Assembly: GCF_029227915.1 (NCBI RefSeq)
Contig: NC_079877.1
Location: 22,097,851-22,161,850, forward strand
Reading direction: 5' to 3'
Origin: Hydractinia symbiolongicarpus
Taxonomy: Eukaryota; Cnidaria; Hydrozoa; Anthoathecata; Hydractiniidae
DNA: 64,000 nucleotides
Below are positions 20,501 to 31,330 of the stretch, piece by piece (within the stretch, counting starts at the first letter, position 1; each line of letters opens with the position of its first letter). The translations under genes were made by a program, and so were the position numbers. Below the pieces are notes generated by a model. That model made no database searches, was not told the origin of the DNA, and was given only the letters and a program-made list of their open reading frames with translations.

Positions 20501-22956
20501 GAACTCGCACAATCGCATATTTTACACTATCATATACTTCACACCAATAAGATAACATTGGTTAAGCCTCAAAGTCTTACCATGCTTAAATGACAAAACG
20601 TTTCTTTCAGTTCTTGCAGTAACTGTGCATCGAATTGATCTTCTGTGTCAATGCTTCTGTAGGGAAAATTTGCCTAAATACACACGATTCGTACAGAATG
20701 GATAAAAAAAAAACTTTTTGAGTTTCGCCTTGATTGTACCTAACTTTGAACTGATTTCTTTGGAAGTCTATAGAGCTTTACCCTTTTTTTTCATATCTAA
20801 ATTTTCAGCAAAATTCATGCTAATATTTATAATTAATTTTTTAATTTCTTCAATATTTTTCGCGTTCGCAGTTAAGTACTTGTAACTTCATGTTTCTTAT
20901 AATAGATGATTCTTATAATAAAATCCTACTATTCTCCACGCAAGAAGGTAGTATTTGCTAACAACTGTTAACAAACAAAAATACAAAGACTAACTATTCC
21001 TCACCATTTTTAGAAGCCAGTAAAAACATCTGGTTATATCATTGCCACCATAATTTAAAGTAACTCTAAAAATATCATAGTCTCAATAAGATAGTATGTT
21101 ATGTCATCTTAAAAGTTTATTTTACCTAAGTTTTTACAAAGCTGGTTATAAGAACACTTCTAAACAATCCCTTGCCTGCATGCTTCAATAGATACTGCAG
21201 AAAATAAACAATGTTTACGTTAGACTGAATTAATACATAAATTGTTTTTCGAAAATCCTCATAAACTAACACTCCTACAAAAACATACAGAAACTGTTTC
21301 CGGAGACAGCACACACCAATCTCTGTTAAAACAGAACACATCATACCTGGTGCTTGGTAGCGATATCCCATCCTCGACACAACAAATACTTGTTTTTTCT
21401 GCACCTACGTCAACAACACAAGCTGATGGAAGACCACTACCAAATGCACCACACACTGATTCCTTAAATAAAAACATCCACATCCAACATCATAACCTTC
21501 GTTAAATACCATCTAATTATACGTTAACTCTTTCAAATTGAAATAATTCAGTTGCAGAATGGAACTAAACGTGACACTTAAGAAATGTCCAGAAAAAAAT
21601 CAATTTTCAAGTACTATCAATAGTCTAGTCAGTATATGAGAAGCCTACCTGACCAACTATAACACAAGAGAACTTCAGCCGATTCAATAAAACATCCACT
21701 AAAACTTTAACGTGTGCACGTTCAAAAATGTCTGGTATTAGCAATACTGCTCTATAATAATTCAAATCTTTCACAGGTATTTCCAAATACGTTTCTATTG
21801 CACTCCCCCACAGTGTTTGCAAATCAGCAGCAATCGAAGTTACTGAACCACCAACAGAGCTGTGTATGTTTAACTGTCCATGAGCCATCGGCCACCGAAT
21901 AGAGTATGGAGCGGATGAAGGAAGACTTAATACCTGAATAAATTAAGAAGTAGAATTATAAACCAGTTGTTGCTACCTAAGAATACTTGCTTCTTGTTGG
22001 CGAGAAAAATTTAACCAGAAATCAAGAACACAATTTCAGGTAAAAACATAAAAGTAGATAAAGTCCGGGAATTAAGTATTGCACCTGTTCCCCAATAAAA
22101 AAATTTGGCATTGCACTGACATCCGTCCAAGATACCGACCCATCATTATCTACAGCAGCAGGACGGACCTGACTATTGTATGATGCCACCTAAAAACAGA
22201 AGATGTTTCATTCAGGTTAATAATGCAAAGAGAAAGGTATTACATCCAATACAATTAAGTTAGCAGTCCCTAACATAAAGATATATGAGAAGTCTTAGAT
22301 TCATATTCAGCATTGTTTTAAAGAGATTTTTAAACTTTACCTCGGCAGGTGTTGTTCTCGGTTTTCTGTGCCCACCACTAATCCTCATAGCTTGAATAAG
22401 TGTTTTTGCAGATCTTAACCCATGTGCTTTTTTATCATCGCTTTCAGCATGCTAAAGTATAAGTATCTCTCAGGGTTCAGTTACATTTGGTCAATTTTAG
22501 ATACTTTTTTCGTTATTACCTGCTTTTTTCCTAATTTCCTATTTTGCTTAAGTATCTATGGATTTTATAAATTCAGAAAAAAGGACCAACATAAAAATGT
22601 TATAACGAACTAGTGATTACCTGACCACCTTTTCTGATGAAGAGATTCTTTCCACTGTATTTAGAGAAAAGGTCATTGCTAGTGATTTTTCTTGCAATAA
22701 CATGTGGAATGGAATGTGGATAGTGATCTGTTGTGCGACCGATTCGAAGAACAGATGATCCAGCATGAATTACAACGATAGTTGTTCCTTGGATTGGCTG
22801 AAAAAAAAACACTCTTTTCTTATCAAAACATTTATAGTTTCTTCTAATAATTTAAAATACTTCTAAAGCACTTAAATAAAAAATACCACACTGGACTTAT
22901 ACCTCAACAACAGGTTCAGCTATTACAGGACGATCGGGTTTCACTGGTCGTGGCAT
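17587..22956 (-). CDS. ACTR8: Actin-related protein 8 (INO80 complex subunit)
   Basis: Exons in coding order: 22903-22956 (ATG at 22954-22956), 22621-22797, 22341-22451, 22085-22189, 21649-21933, 21347-21462, [unplaced], 20581-20673, 20036-20140, 19788-19901, 19267-19432, 18052-18215, 17587-17751 (stop 17587-17589). Joins keep frame except at the unplaced part. Arp8 landmarks: HAGSSVLRIGR and HSIPHVIAR near the N-terminus, HGQLNIH, YLEIPVKDLNYYRAVLLIPD, VVDVGAEKTSICCVEDG (actin-type phosphate loop), LLIGGGMNF (adenosine motif), EVITRPK, WKGGTVLSILDSSQELWIS. Arp8 is a nuclear subunit of the INO80 chromatin remodeller that binds nucleosomes. About 551 codons are placed, against roughly 620 in human. 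The segment matching the YGGSD...FYWLM region should lie in 20674-21346, but I cannot place it without breaking the frame. Confidence 0.93.
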
Positions 22957-23312
22957 ACTGCTATACTACTTTCATTATGAATGTTTTGAAGAAGCAAGTC
23001 CTAGGATGATTATACTAATTTATATCTTATATAAATTCGAACTTAACAGTTATCAAACCAATCACATACAATCAACACTCTCATTTTTTTTGTTTGATAT
23101 AAAGCAAAATGACTTAAGATTTAAAAAGGTAAAATTAATTGTCCCGTTGTCCACCGTTTAAAACAACAATAACAAATTTTGCTTGATATCAATTAACTGG
23201 CCTAATGTTTAAAACAAAATCATTTTGTACTAGAGGTTTTCTTTTCTGTTAACATAAAATGTGCATTAGCTAATTTCCAACTAAAAATAATTTTAAATTA
23301 TGTAAACTTAAA
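22957..23312. other. ACTR8 upstream spacer
   Basis: A/T-rich, no exon seen. It lies between the ACTR8 start codon and a MITE-like repeat and probably contains the ACTR8 promoter. Confidence 0.35.
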
Positions 23313-23643
23313 GTCTGTTTTCCACTTCTAAAAAATTTTCCAAAAATAGAACAGAAAATTTTCTGCTAGCAATTTCCACTTCATATTATTGCGCACATTT
23401 TAATACAAGAAGTATACAACCTCTCCATAAATCTTACGAAATAGAATAATCAGATTGGCTAACTAATTATCTACCTGTTGTTTCCGCACAGAACATAAAA
23501 AGTTGAACTGATTCTACTTTGCCTGAAATGAAACGGACAAGAAAATGTTCCGTTCATTTGATGTAAATGTACGCATACCCGGAAGCTTATCTGTTCCTTT
23601 TTATTCTGTTCCACAGAAAATTTTCTTGAAGTGGAAAATACTC
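23313..23643. mobile_element. MITE-like element with TTTTCCACTTC inverted ends
   Basis: The left end reads TCTGTTTTCCACTTCTAAAA, followed by an AAATTTTCC and GAACAGAAAA block. The right end near 23605-23642 carries TTCTGTTCC, AGAAAATTTTCTTGAAGTGG and AAAATAC, its approximate inverse. The element is about 330 bp with no coding capacity. The TTTCCACTTCTAAAA word recurs inside the Harbinger-type element at 48.3 kb, so the two may be related. Confidence 0.55.
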
Positions 23644-23774
23644 TTGTAAAATGTAAAAAAAAATTAATGGCAATGTCGATGCCTAAAATACTACACAAAT
23701 AGATATTCTGTAAAATATATAATTTCCAATTTTTCATGAATAAAATCCATTTACATTAAAAACCTTGCAAGGAA

Positions 23775-24316
23775 TTAATTTCTATTGGACATCCTTGTTT
23801 GATTGAGTGACCTAGCCTCTTTTTGAAGCAGCTTAATCATATTATGATTTAAAACATCTTCCTGATCAAAGGCGACTGCATTGTCTACTTTTGCTTTTGA
23901 TAACAGCACTTTAATAGCTGGAACATGACGTGTTACTTCCAGACTATCCATTCCACTTTCTTTAATTTTTGGTATCCATTTATCCGTATATTCTACAAAG
24001 TGTGCTACATTATGTTGATAAAGACTGAATTGTGATTTTAAGTCTTCCGCAACGTTAATAGTTCTTGTTACGTCACAACCAACACCACTGAGACAAACTT
24101 TCTTTTGCTCTTTTAATATCTTTGATGCTTCCCGCAATGTTTGGTAAAAATTCTTTGAACTGTCAACAGTCAATTCAAAGTTGTGCATAGTTGCAACTTT
24201 TCTTTGTTCCTCATCATTGTGACTGCAAATATAATTCTCCATCCAGGGATTTAAAACATCATAATTAGTGCTGCCATTTGTTAATTTCTTAATGACAGTG
24301 TTGTTACCTGTGCATG
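23775..24316 (-). CDS. Small Alba-like domain protein (possible RNase P/MRP-type nucleic-acid-binding protein)
   Basis: The minus-strand ORF of 155 codons starts at ATG 24240-24242. The frame stays open upstream to a possible acceptor (TGCACAG at 24317-24323), so the exon may begin at 24316 with more N-terminal sequence from an exon I cannot find. The central part, ASKILKEQKKVCLSGVGCDV then TRTINVAEDLKSQF, fits the Alba fold: a strand, a Gly-containing loop and a helix that starts with a Thr/Ala-Ile pattern. Alba proteins bind RNA or DNA; animal relatives include RNase P/MRP subunits Rpp20 and Rpp25. The region after it (HVPAIKVLLSK, NHNMIKLLQKEARSLNQ) is helical. The specific family is uncertain. 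It is on the same strand as its neighbours ACTR8 and DZANK1. Confidence 0.5.
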
Positions 24317-26897
24317 TTGTTAAGAAAATAAAGTAGCATGTTTTTCAAAGGGTTATCACAGTACATTCTCAATTATTTCAACAACGGTTTCAATAATCAG
24401 AAATACTAAAAAAATTAGCAAACAGACAGAGCACCAATTCTTAGACAGTAAGGTTTAAGTTAGACAAAGATTGAGGTGAGAAATAATATAACATCTGTTC
24501 GATATCAGTTTGTGAATACAAAGCAAACTTAATGTCTATCATTTTTGTTTGCTTTTTTTCTTAAGGGGTTATGATTTAACAATTCTTTCACATTTATCTG
24601 TTGTCAATTGGAAGGATTTGATTGAGGTTTGATTAATCTAAATATGGATATGGATTTAAGTTGCATTAGGTGCATTGAAACAGTAGTCCGTATGTTGTTC
24701 AAGGGTCATGCAAATTACAAATTGCAAGCAATAATTTATATCATAGAAAATGACAACTTAAAAGAAAACTAAGTTGTTGTTTTTGTCAAAAAAGATTGAT
24801 GTATGCAACTCTCCATACCAGATTACATATATAACAAGTAAAAAATCAATATAATCCATAATAAATCCACAAAAAAGTATTCACATCAATATTTGACACA
24901 TTCTATAAACAAGTTAAAATATTAATGATATATACACTTTTTAACTATGCTACAGTAAATACTACATTAAATATGATAAAATTAATTTCAATCCTTTTTT
25001 AACCCTTAATTAAGGATGGACATAATCAGCTTCCCAAAACTTGAAGCGTGATTGGTGGCTGAGGACAAGGCCTAGACGGTTCATGTTTAGTAACATTAGG
25101 TAGCCCAATTCATCCTAACACACATACCTTTTATGACAAACCAGTCCTCAGAAGTTTTTGTGGTCCAACTGTGGCACTGTTTTTGACCGTATATTTTTTG
25201 GACCAGTCTTTTAAGGGTTAACTACTGTGAAGACATCTGTTATGTACAGTTTTGTAATTGTATTGTACAAAAAAATTTACTTTATCTTTACTCATAATTT
25301 TTGTGATAAAATCATTTGTGACAGAATTGACATTGTGATCATTTTTTTATATTTAATGACAGTATACAGTATAGCTTTAAAACTTCAACAACAATTAAAA
25401 TAAAACTCTCTAGATATTACGTCCTAAAGATAAAAGTAAGATAAATAAAAAAACAGGGTTTTGTGAATAATAATCAAGAAGCTGTTTTACTTCAAATGAC
25501 AGTTGGGAACAGAATAGTTCGTGCTCAGAAGGAATACATTATCAAAAACTTAGGGACCCAAATAATTGAGATAAACACAATTTGAGATGAAAGACTACTT
25601 ATAGTCAACATATTTATATGTAAGAAAATACATTAGCCTAATACACAACATAAAAAGTGATTTAGCTTTAAATGGGCTCCCTGATAAAACGATCCTCCAA
25701 TGGGAAGATGTTTGTCATTTGAACAATTATATCTTCTTGTGAGTGAGGTTTACTAATTCTACAGAAAAAAAAAAATTTTAACATTTAATGTCTGCTTTTA
25801 ATGTAAGAAAAATATTGCATTCATTCGAAATTTCAGACGATTTCCAGACAACAAGAATTTTGGGGCATTATGATTTGAGGAAAAATGTGTTTTGTCCAAA
25901 ATTAACATTGTCCCAAATTTTAGTAATTAATTTATGCATCCTTAATACACCAAACATGTAAATGTATACTTTGGTTTCACTGCACCTAAAGGATTTCACA
26001 TTACAAAAGAGTAAAATGTTGCAAGGCATTCTCTTAAAAAAATAATCAATTTAAAAAATGATAGTAATACAAGAAATTTGTTTTGAAATAAGCTCTTGTT
26101 AACATTTATTTTTAAAATTTTTCTAATAGCCTTCCTCCCATGCAGACTCAAACATTAAAACCTCTTTCTTTCTTTAGCCTCCCCTCTCCCCCTCACAGAA
26201 AAGGTAGGGAATACGTTAAACATTTAATGTTAGATAAGGATAATGAAACAGGAAGGGATGTGATGTTTATTGATATAAAAACATTGTGTTTCTAAAAATT
26301 ATTTATTTAGCTCCCTCCATTTGTGTCTCCTTCTACCTTCATCTAAAACTAGTAAAATATAATAAACTGAATTAGAATAAAAAAGAACAAAAAGGTGTTT
26401 TTTGTAATATTCAGATGACTGGTGAAAATAAAACCCTGAAAAGATTGCAAGTTGATGAAAATTAAAATCCTTAAAAGTAATTATTTAGCCGATTCAAAAT
26501 TAAAAAAACAGCAAGCATTTTGAAGTAGAAAATGTTACAATGAACAAAATTTTTAAAAATTAATTGGTTTTAATCCACTTTATACATTATCACACAATCT
26601 TCATTATTATATAATCTAAATAGTATGAGAGTGGTCATTTAATTCCACTAAAGAAATTTCTTTCTAGATTTTCAAGGGTTACTTTTAACAATGTAACATA
26701 TTTTCTTAAAAATCAACAAATTAATTAACAAAAATATTAAAATTTCGACATTGACAGTTGTAACAAATTTCAACAACACAATGACAAAAAAATTTAATAT
26801 AAACACTATTTTAAAAAGAGTTTTAAAAAATTAATCAAAGCTATTTCAACAAGATTCAAATTTTTTCCACACAGCTTGTAAAAAGCAGTAAAAACTA
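24317..26897. other. Spacer without recognisable gene
   Basis: About 2.6 kb of very A/T-rich sequence between the Alba-like gene and DZANK1. I find no exon with a protein signature. Part near DZANK1 must be its 3' UTR, and an upstream exon of the Alba-like gene could hide here. Confidence 0.4.
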
Positions 26898-29075
26898 CTA
26901 AATTTTCATAACATCTTTTAACAAGTCTTGTGATGAATGTTTTGTAAACTTATCAATTAAAATTTCTGTACCAGAGTCTAATGCTAACTCATAAGGAGTT
27001 CTTCCTTTTTTATCTTTCACATCTGGCGAAGCATCATTCTCCAGCAGAATTGCTACAGCATCTTTTCCAGTAATACCAAGTAAAACTGCTTCATGCAATG
27101 CAGTTGTTTCCTTCATTCCGGAAGTCTCGTTTATATACGCTCCTGCTTTAATAAGTATTTGAATAATATCAAAATGTTTCTGTAAAATACAGAGCTTCAA
27201 CAAAGGAATATTATTTTCGTCTTTTGTATTAGGATTGACATCTTCAAGATCCAGCAATTCTTGTACTTTGTCCTGGTCTAATGTTTTTGTAGATTTGATC
27301 ATGTTTAAAAGTTTTAAGTTGTCTTCAGATAATTTTGAGAGTTTAACTGCAATCTTTTCCTTTTCAATGGCTTTATGTGTTTTCTTTTTTCTGGCTGAAT
27401 TTGGTCTTGAATTAGCAGAGCCAGGTCGCTGTCTACCAGATGATGGCCGAGATCCAGACGCCCCAGACTTTGCATTAGAGCTAGTTGTCATTGCATTTAT
27501 GAGGGTTTGGCCAGACTGAACATTTTTCAAGCCTTTTTTGGCAATCTTGTTTACATCTTCAGCTCTTAAACCAAATCTTACAGTTAAAACAAGCTCTGAA
27601 TCTTCAGTGGATTCTTCAACAGAAGCAGTTATCAGACGAGATATAATATGTTTGCTAAAAGACTCTCGAAACTCTAAATTATTTTGTGTATAAACTTTCA
27701 AATGGTGATTAACATGCTCAACTTGTTGACGCCAAAATCCTTTGCCTGGACTAGGCTTTGCATTTATTCCAGAAAACTTATCCACATTTGATAATACACC
27801 ATCACCTGCTTGAGTTGATGCATTTTTAGACCTCTTCTTAGATGTTGGTTGGAATGGTACTTTTCGCCAGTTAGGACTCTCACCTTTAGCTAGATCATGA
27901 AGCATTTCTGATGCTGATCCCATCTGGTGTTTTACTGACAGCTCGCCATTTTCTAGGATTTCTTCAAAATCTTTTTGGAGTGGAGCAGGTAAAACCTTAC
28001 CACATGAGCAGCAATACTGAGAGTATAAGCCGTTTTCTGTAAAACAAAGCTGACATGCGGTAGTAGCTGTTGGTGGTTGAGGTTTCTCTCTACACCAGTC
28101 ACAAAAGCGTGCATCAGCACTGTTTACTCTGCTACAAAATGGGCAAACAACATAATCACTAGATGGTCTTGGAGTTTTCGAGATACGTGGAGATGATTTA
28201 ATTTTTAATTTTTCATCACAAACCAAACATTCTACTGCATCTGGGGGATTTGTTGTTCCACAATTTGCACACTTATGCTCATTTTTACATTGTGTTTTCG
28301 AATTTGTTTTTATTGCAATATCACACACAGTGCAAAATGACAGCTCAGAGGGAATTATTGAACCACAATTAGCACATGGAAAGGTTTCGAAGGAAGGTGG
28401 GACAGGTGGACTTCTTATGCGCCCAGGCGCAGGTGGAAGGTTGGATCCACAGCCATTACAGAACCTTGCATAAGGGTCTGCTGGTCTTAGTGTATTGCAA
28501 CGAAGACAACGCATTGCATTGTCATAATCATCATTTGACTTTTCTATTTCACGTACAGATGGTGAATCAGTTAGTACTTTCTTTACAACTTCACCAGCAA
28601 CTTGTGGTGGCGTTTTCTTAAAATGTTCTTTACGTATAACTTTCTTAAACATATTTCGTTCAATCTTGTTAGAATCTTCTAAATCCCTTGGTAGTGCTTG
28701 CTCCTCCCAAGTTGTATTTAATTTTTGGTCAGTTTCTTCATCGCTTTTCTCCTCCACCGGATCAACTTGAAATACTTTTGTGTTTATCGAACTCTCCTTA
28801 GTTCCATCTTTAAGCACAGCTATTGCTTTTACTGTTCTCTTGCCTGGATTCAAGGTGAAAGGTTTAGAATACTGGTATGTTGTCCTGTCTCCAATTTTTT
28901 TGAATGGATCAGGCTTGCTACCATTTAGTGTATAAAATAACAGACAGTCTTTAGTATTTGAATGCACTTCCACTAATGTTGACGCATCAATCATCCATTT
29001 ACGAGAACCAGTCGTACCACTTCCTGGTGCTTTTAAAGGAATTATAACAGGTACTGAAACCATACCAGCACTCAT
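26898..29075 (-). CDS. DZANK1: Double zinc ribbon and ankyrin repeat protein 1
   Basis: One uninterrupted 725-codon ORF. Residues 1-103 form the chitobiase C-terminal-like (Fn3-related) domain typical of DZANK1, with VPVIIPLKAP, LLFYTLNGSKPDPFKKIG and VKAIAVLKDG. Five CxxC pairs of zinc-ribbon type follow: about 190-209 (CLRC...CNGC), 234-251 (CANC...CTVC), 269-286 (CANC...CLVC), 311-328 (CPFC...CDWC) and 341-358 (CQLC...CSCG). A Ser/Arg-rich linker leads to ankyrin repeats at about 600-715 (TALHEAVLLGITGKDAVAIL, GRTPYELALDSG). DZANK1 is associated with centrosomes, cilia and intraflagellar transport in vertebrates. An acceptor-like TTTTCAG sits 25 nt upstream of the ATG, so a 5' non-coding exon or trans-spliced leader is possible. 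Lack of coding introns contrasts with ACTR8 and ATPAF2. Confidence 0.95.
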   Translation of the reverse strand: MSAGMVSVPVIIPLKAPGSGTTGSRKWMIDASTLVEVHSNTKDCLLFYTLNGSKPDPFKKIGDRTTYQYSKPFTLNPGKRTVKAIAVLKDGTKESSINTKVFQVDPVEEKSDEETDQKLNTTWEEQALPRDLEDSNKIERNMFKKVIRKEHFKKTPPQVAGEVVKKVLTDSPSVREIEKSNDDYDNAMRCLRCNTLRPADPYARFCNGCGSNLPPAPGRIRSPPVPPSFETFPCANCGSIIPSELSFCTVCDIAIKTNSKTQCKNEHKCANCGTTNPPDAVECLVCDEKLKIKSSPRISKTPRPSSDYVVCPFCSRVNSADARFCDWCREKPQPPTATTACQLCFTENGLYSQYCCSCGKVLPAPLQKDFEEILENGELSVKHQMGSASEMLHDLAKGESPNWRKVPFQPTSKKRSKNASTQAGDGVLSNVDKFSGINAKPSPGKGFWRQQVEHVNHHLKVYTQNNLEFRESFSKHIISRLITASVEESTEDSELVLTVRFGLRAEDVNKIAKKGLKNVQSGQTLINAMTTSSNAKSGASGSRPSSGRQRPGSANSRPNSARKKKTHKAIEKEKIAVKLSKLSEDNLKLLNMIKSTKTLDQDKVQELLDLEDVNPNTKDENNIPLLKLCILQKHFDIIQILIKAGAYINETSGMKETTALHEAVLLGITGKDAVAILLENDASPDVKDKKGRTPYELALDSGTEILIDKFTKHSSQDLLKDVMKI

Positions 29076-30946
29076 CTTGTTTATTGTTTATAAGCCACTG
29101 AAAATGAAAGATAAAAAGTTATAGTTAAAATAATAAATCCAAAGTAAGGGAAACACAAGTAAAATTTAAATGCTTTAAAAATTGCATCATCCATCATTGA
29201 GTATTAGGATGGGAAGGACAGGTGCATGTTTCTACAGTTCATTATGTGCCTTAAAGAAAACATCTACACTTAAGGATTAAAAAATCAATGAACATATGCA
29301 GGTACGTTCATCCACTGTTATCACTAATGATAACAATGATCTTATATAATAACGTGCTATGTCTGTAACAGGCATAGTGGAGGTGTAAAAATGCTTGTTT
29401 GCCTTAAATGCTAATCAACAAACTAAACGTCATGAGTTCAATAACATTAATTTAATGTCAATACATTTGAAGTAATAAAGCCATTAGAATGCACTTATAA
29501 CTTGAAGGCCAAATAATTTGAAAACGAGTGGAAATAATCATCTCCCGTGTGGGTAACTAGAAAGAGACCAAAATTAGGCCCATTTTCCAAAGCTGGGTCA
29601 ACACAACTGTTTCTAACAGACAGGTTTATGACATTTTTAAAAAACCATTAAACCCCAATACCTATGTAACGGTTCATCAAAAATACATGATCCTATACAT
29701 TTTCTTAATAAGCGTTTCAAGCTCTACAGTGGCGAAGTTATAGTTTCTGATAAAAAAAATTGTGTATCAGCAACTCATTGCTGACGTCAGCAAATTTTTT
29801 TAAACTGTTATATATCCTTTACTGCTTGTCACCAGTGTTTGATGATCTCAATGGGCAGTCTAGGTGTACTGTGATGTATTGAATGTATGTAAACATCTTT
29901 TTTTCTTTCTATAGTTTGTAGCATAAAGAAAAACAATGCACTTTTTAGTAGCTGTGGAATTTGTGGGGGAAAAGTTTCAATTTTTGTAAAATTGGTCTTA
30001 TATAAATACTTTCAAAAAAGCTGAATTATCTATTTCTTGTACATAAATGCTGTTAAGTAGGTAAAGTTATCAACGTGTCAATGTAAAATTTGTCAACACA
30101 CTACTTTTACTTTAAGTTTATTTTCAGAACATTAAAAATGGTTTGTATACAAAGATTGTAATAGTTATTTTAACAAAGTAAAAATTAGAATATCTTATTA
30201 AAACAGAATTTAATATTTATTATGGATTGTCTGTAACAACGATGTACAGAAGTTTTTTTCTGATGTTTTTATAATTTTTATCTCAGCAATCACAGTGTGT
30301 AGGCTAACAGGGGCCTAGGGATCTCTACATTGTCTAAAACAGCTTAACCGGCAATTAGAAACTCAAAATGTCTCTACAAACCAGTTTTTTCCCAGCCAAA
30401 ATACAAAATTTATAAATGATGGCCCCCATTTTTTCATAACTCTTTTAAGGAATAAACATTTTATCATACTTGTAAGTATTTACAAAAATAGGACAACAAA
30501 AATACATGGCTTTAGCATATGCATCGTCTTTTTTTTTAGTATAGAACGTATATAGTTTCTTTATGAAAGTATATATATATATATATCCTCTCTGTGATTA
30601 AAAATATCCAGAAATGAGAAATAAGCGATTCTCAAGCATTTTAAAATTACCTGTCTATCCCCAAAATTGGTATACCAATGATGTCTAAATTGACCTGGAT
30701 CAGCCCCTGGCTAAAATGAATTGCAGCAATGGAGAGGATATAGATGCTTGTTTGTTATTATCATATTTTTAGTTAATTGGTTTATTATATATATATATTT
30801 AAGTGGTCACCTGTTGTTTAAAAGTAACAAAGATAAAAAAGTGAAAAAAGCATTGTATTTTCAACATCTATATAATTGTAACATTATTTTAAATACTTGA
30901 ACACCAATTAATAATTGATAAAGTGTCACGTAAGTTATTTGGTGAA
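29076..30946. other. DZANK1 upstream region and spacer
   Basis: No coding exon recognised in about 1.9 kb. Short (TA)n runs occur near 30571-30587 and 30788-30800. The DZANK1 promoter and any 5' non-coding exon should lie here. Confidence 0.4.
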
Positions 30947-30951
30947 CGATG

Positions 30952-31330
30952 AGAAAATTAGGTGTGGATGAGTGGCTAGTTAAGATGGTACAGTCTATGT
31001 ACAGGAATGCTAGAGGTTGTGTCAGGATTAACGATTCACTTAGTGCTAAATTTAGTGAAAATGTAAGTGCACATCAGGGTTCTGTACTTATTTCTTTGTT
31101 GTTTGTTTTAGTCTAAGAAGAGCTGTCAATGGAGTTCAGAACAGGTTGTCTTTAAAAATTATTGTATGCAGGTGATTTGGTTCTTATAGTAAAGTCAATG
31201 GAAGGATTAGTTAAAAAGTTTGAGAAGTGGAGGGAAGGACTAGAAGAGTAAGGGTTAAGAGTAAATGCAGCAAAGTCTCTAAAGTCATGATTAGTAGCAT
31301 TGAAGCCAAGTGTGACCTTGCAGTTGTAAA
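30952..31330 (+). pseudogene. LINE-type reverse transcriptase fragment
   Basis: Plus-strand pieces read RKLGVDEWLVKMVQSMYRNA, HQGSVLISLLF (usually HQGSVLSPLLF), then after frame breaks LLYAGDLVLI (the RT catalytic box, with YADD changed to YAGD), MEGLVKKFEKWREGLEE and GLRVNAAKSK. This order is the palm region of a non-LTR retrotransposon RT. At least two stops and one frameshift are present, and the catalytic Asp change alone would inactivate it. Confidence 0.85.
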
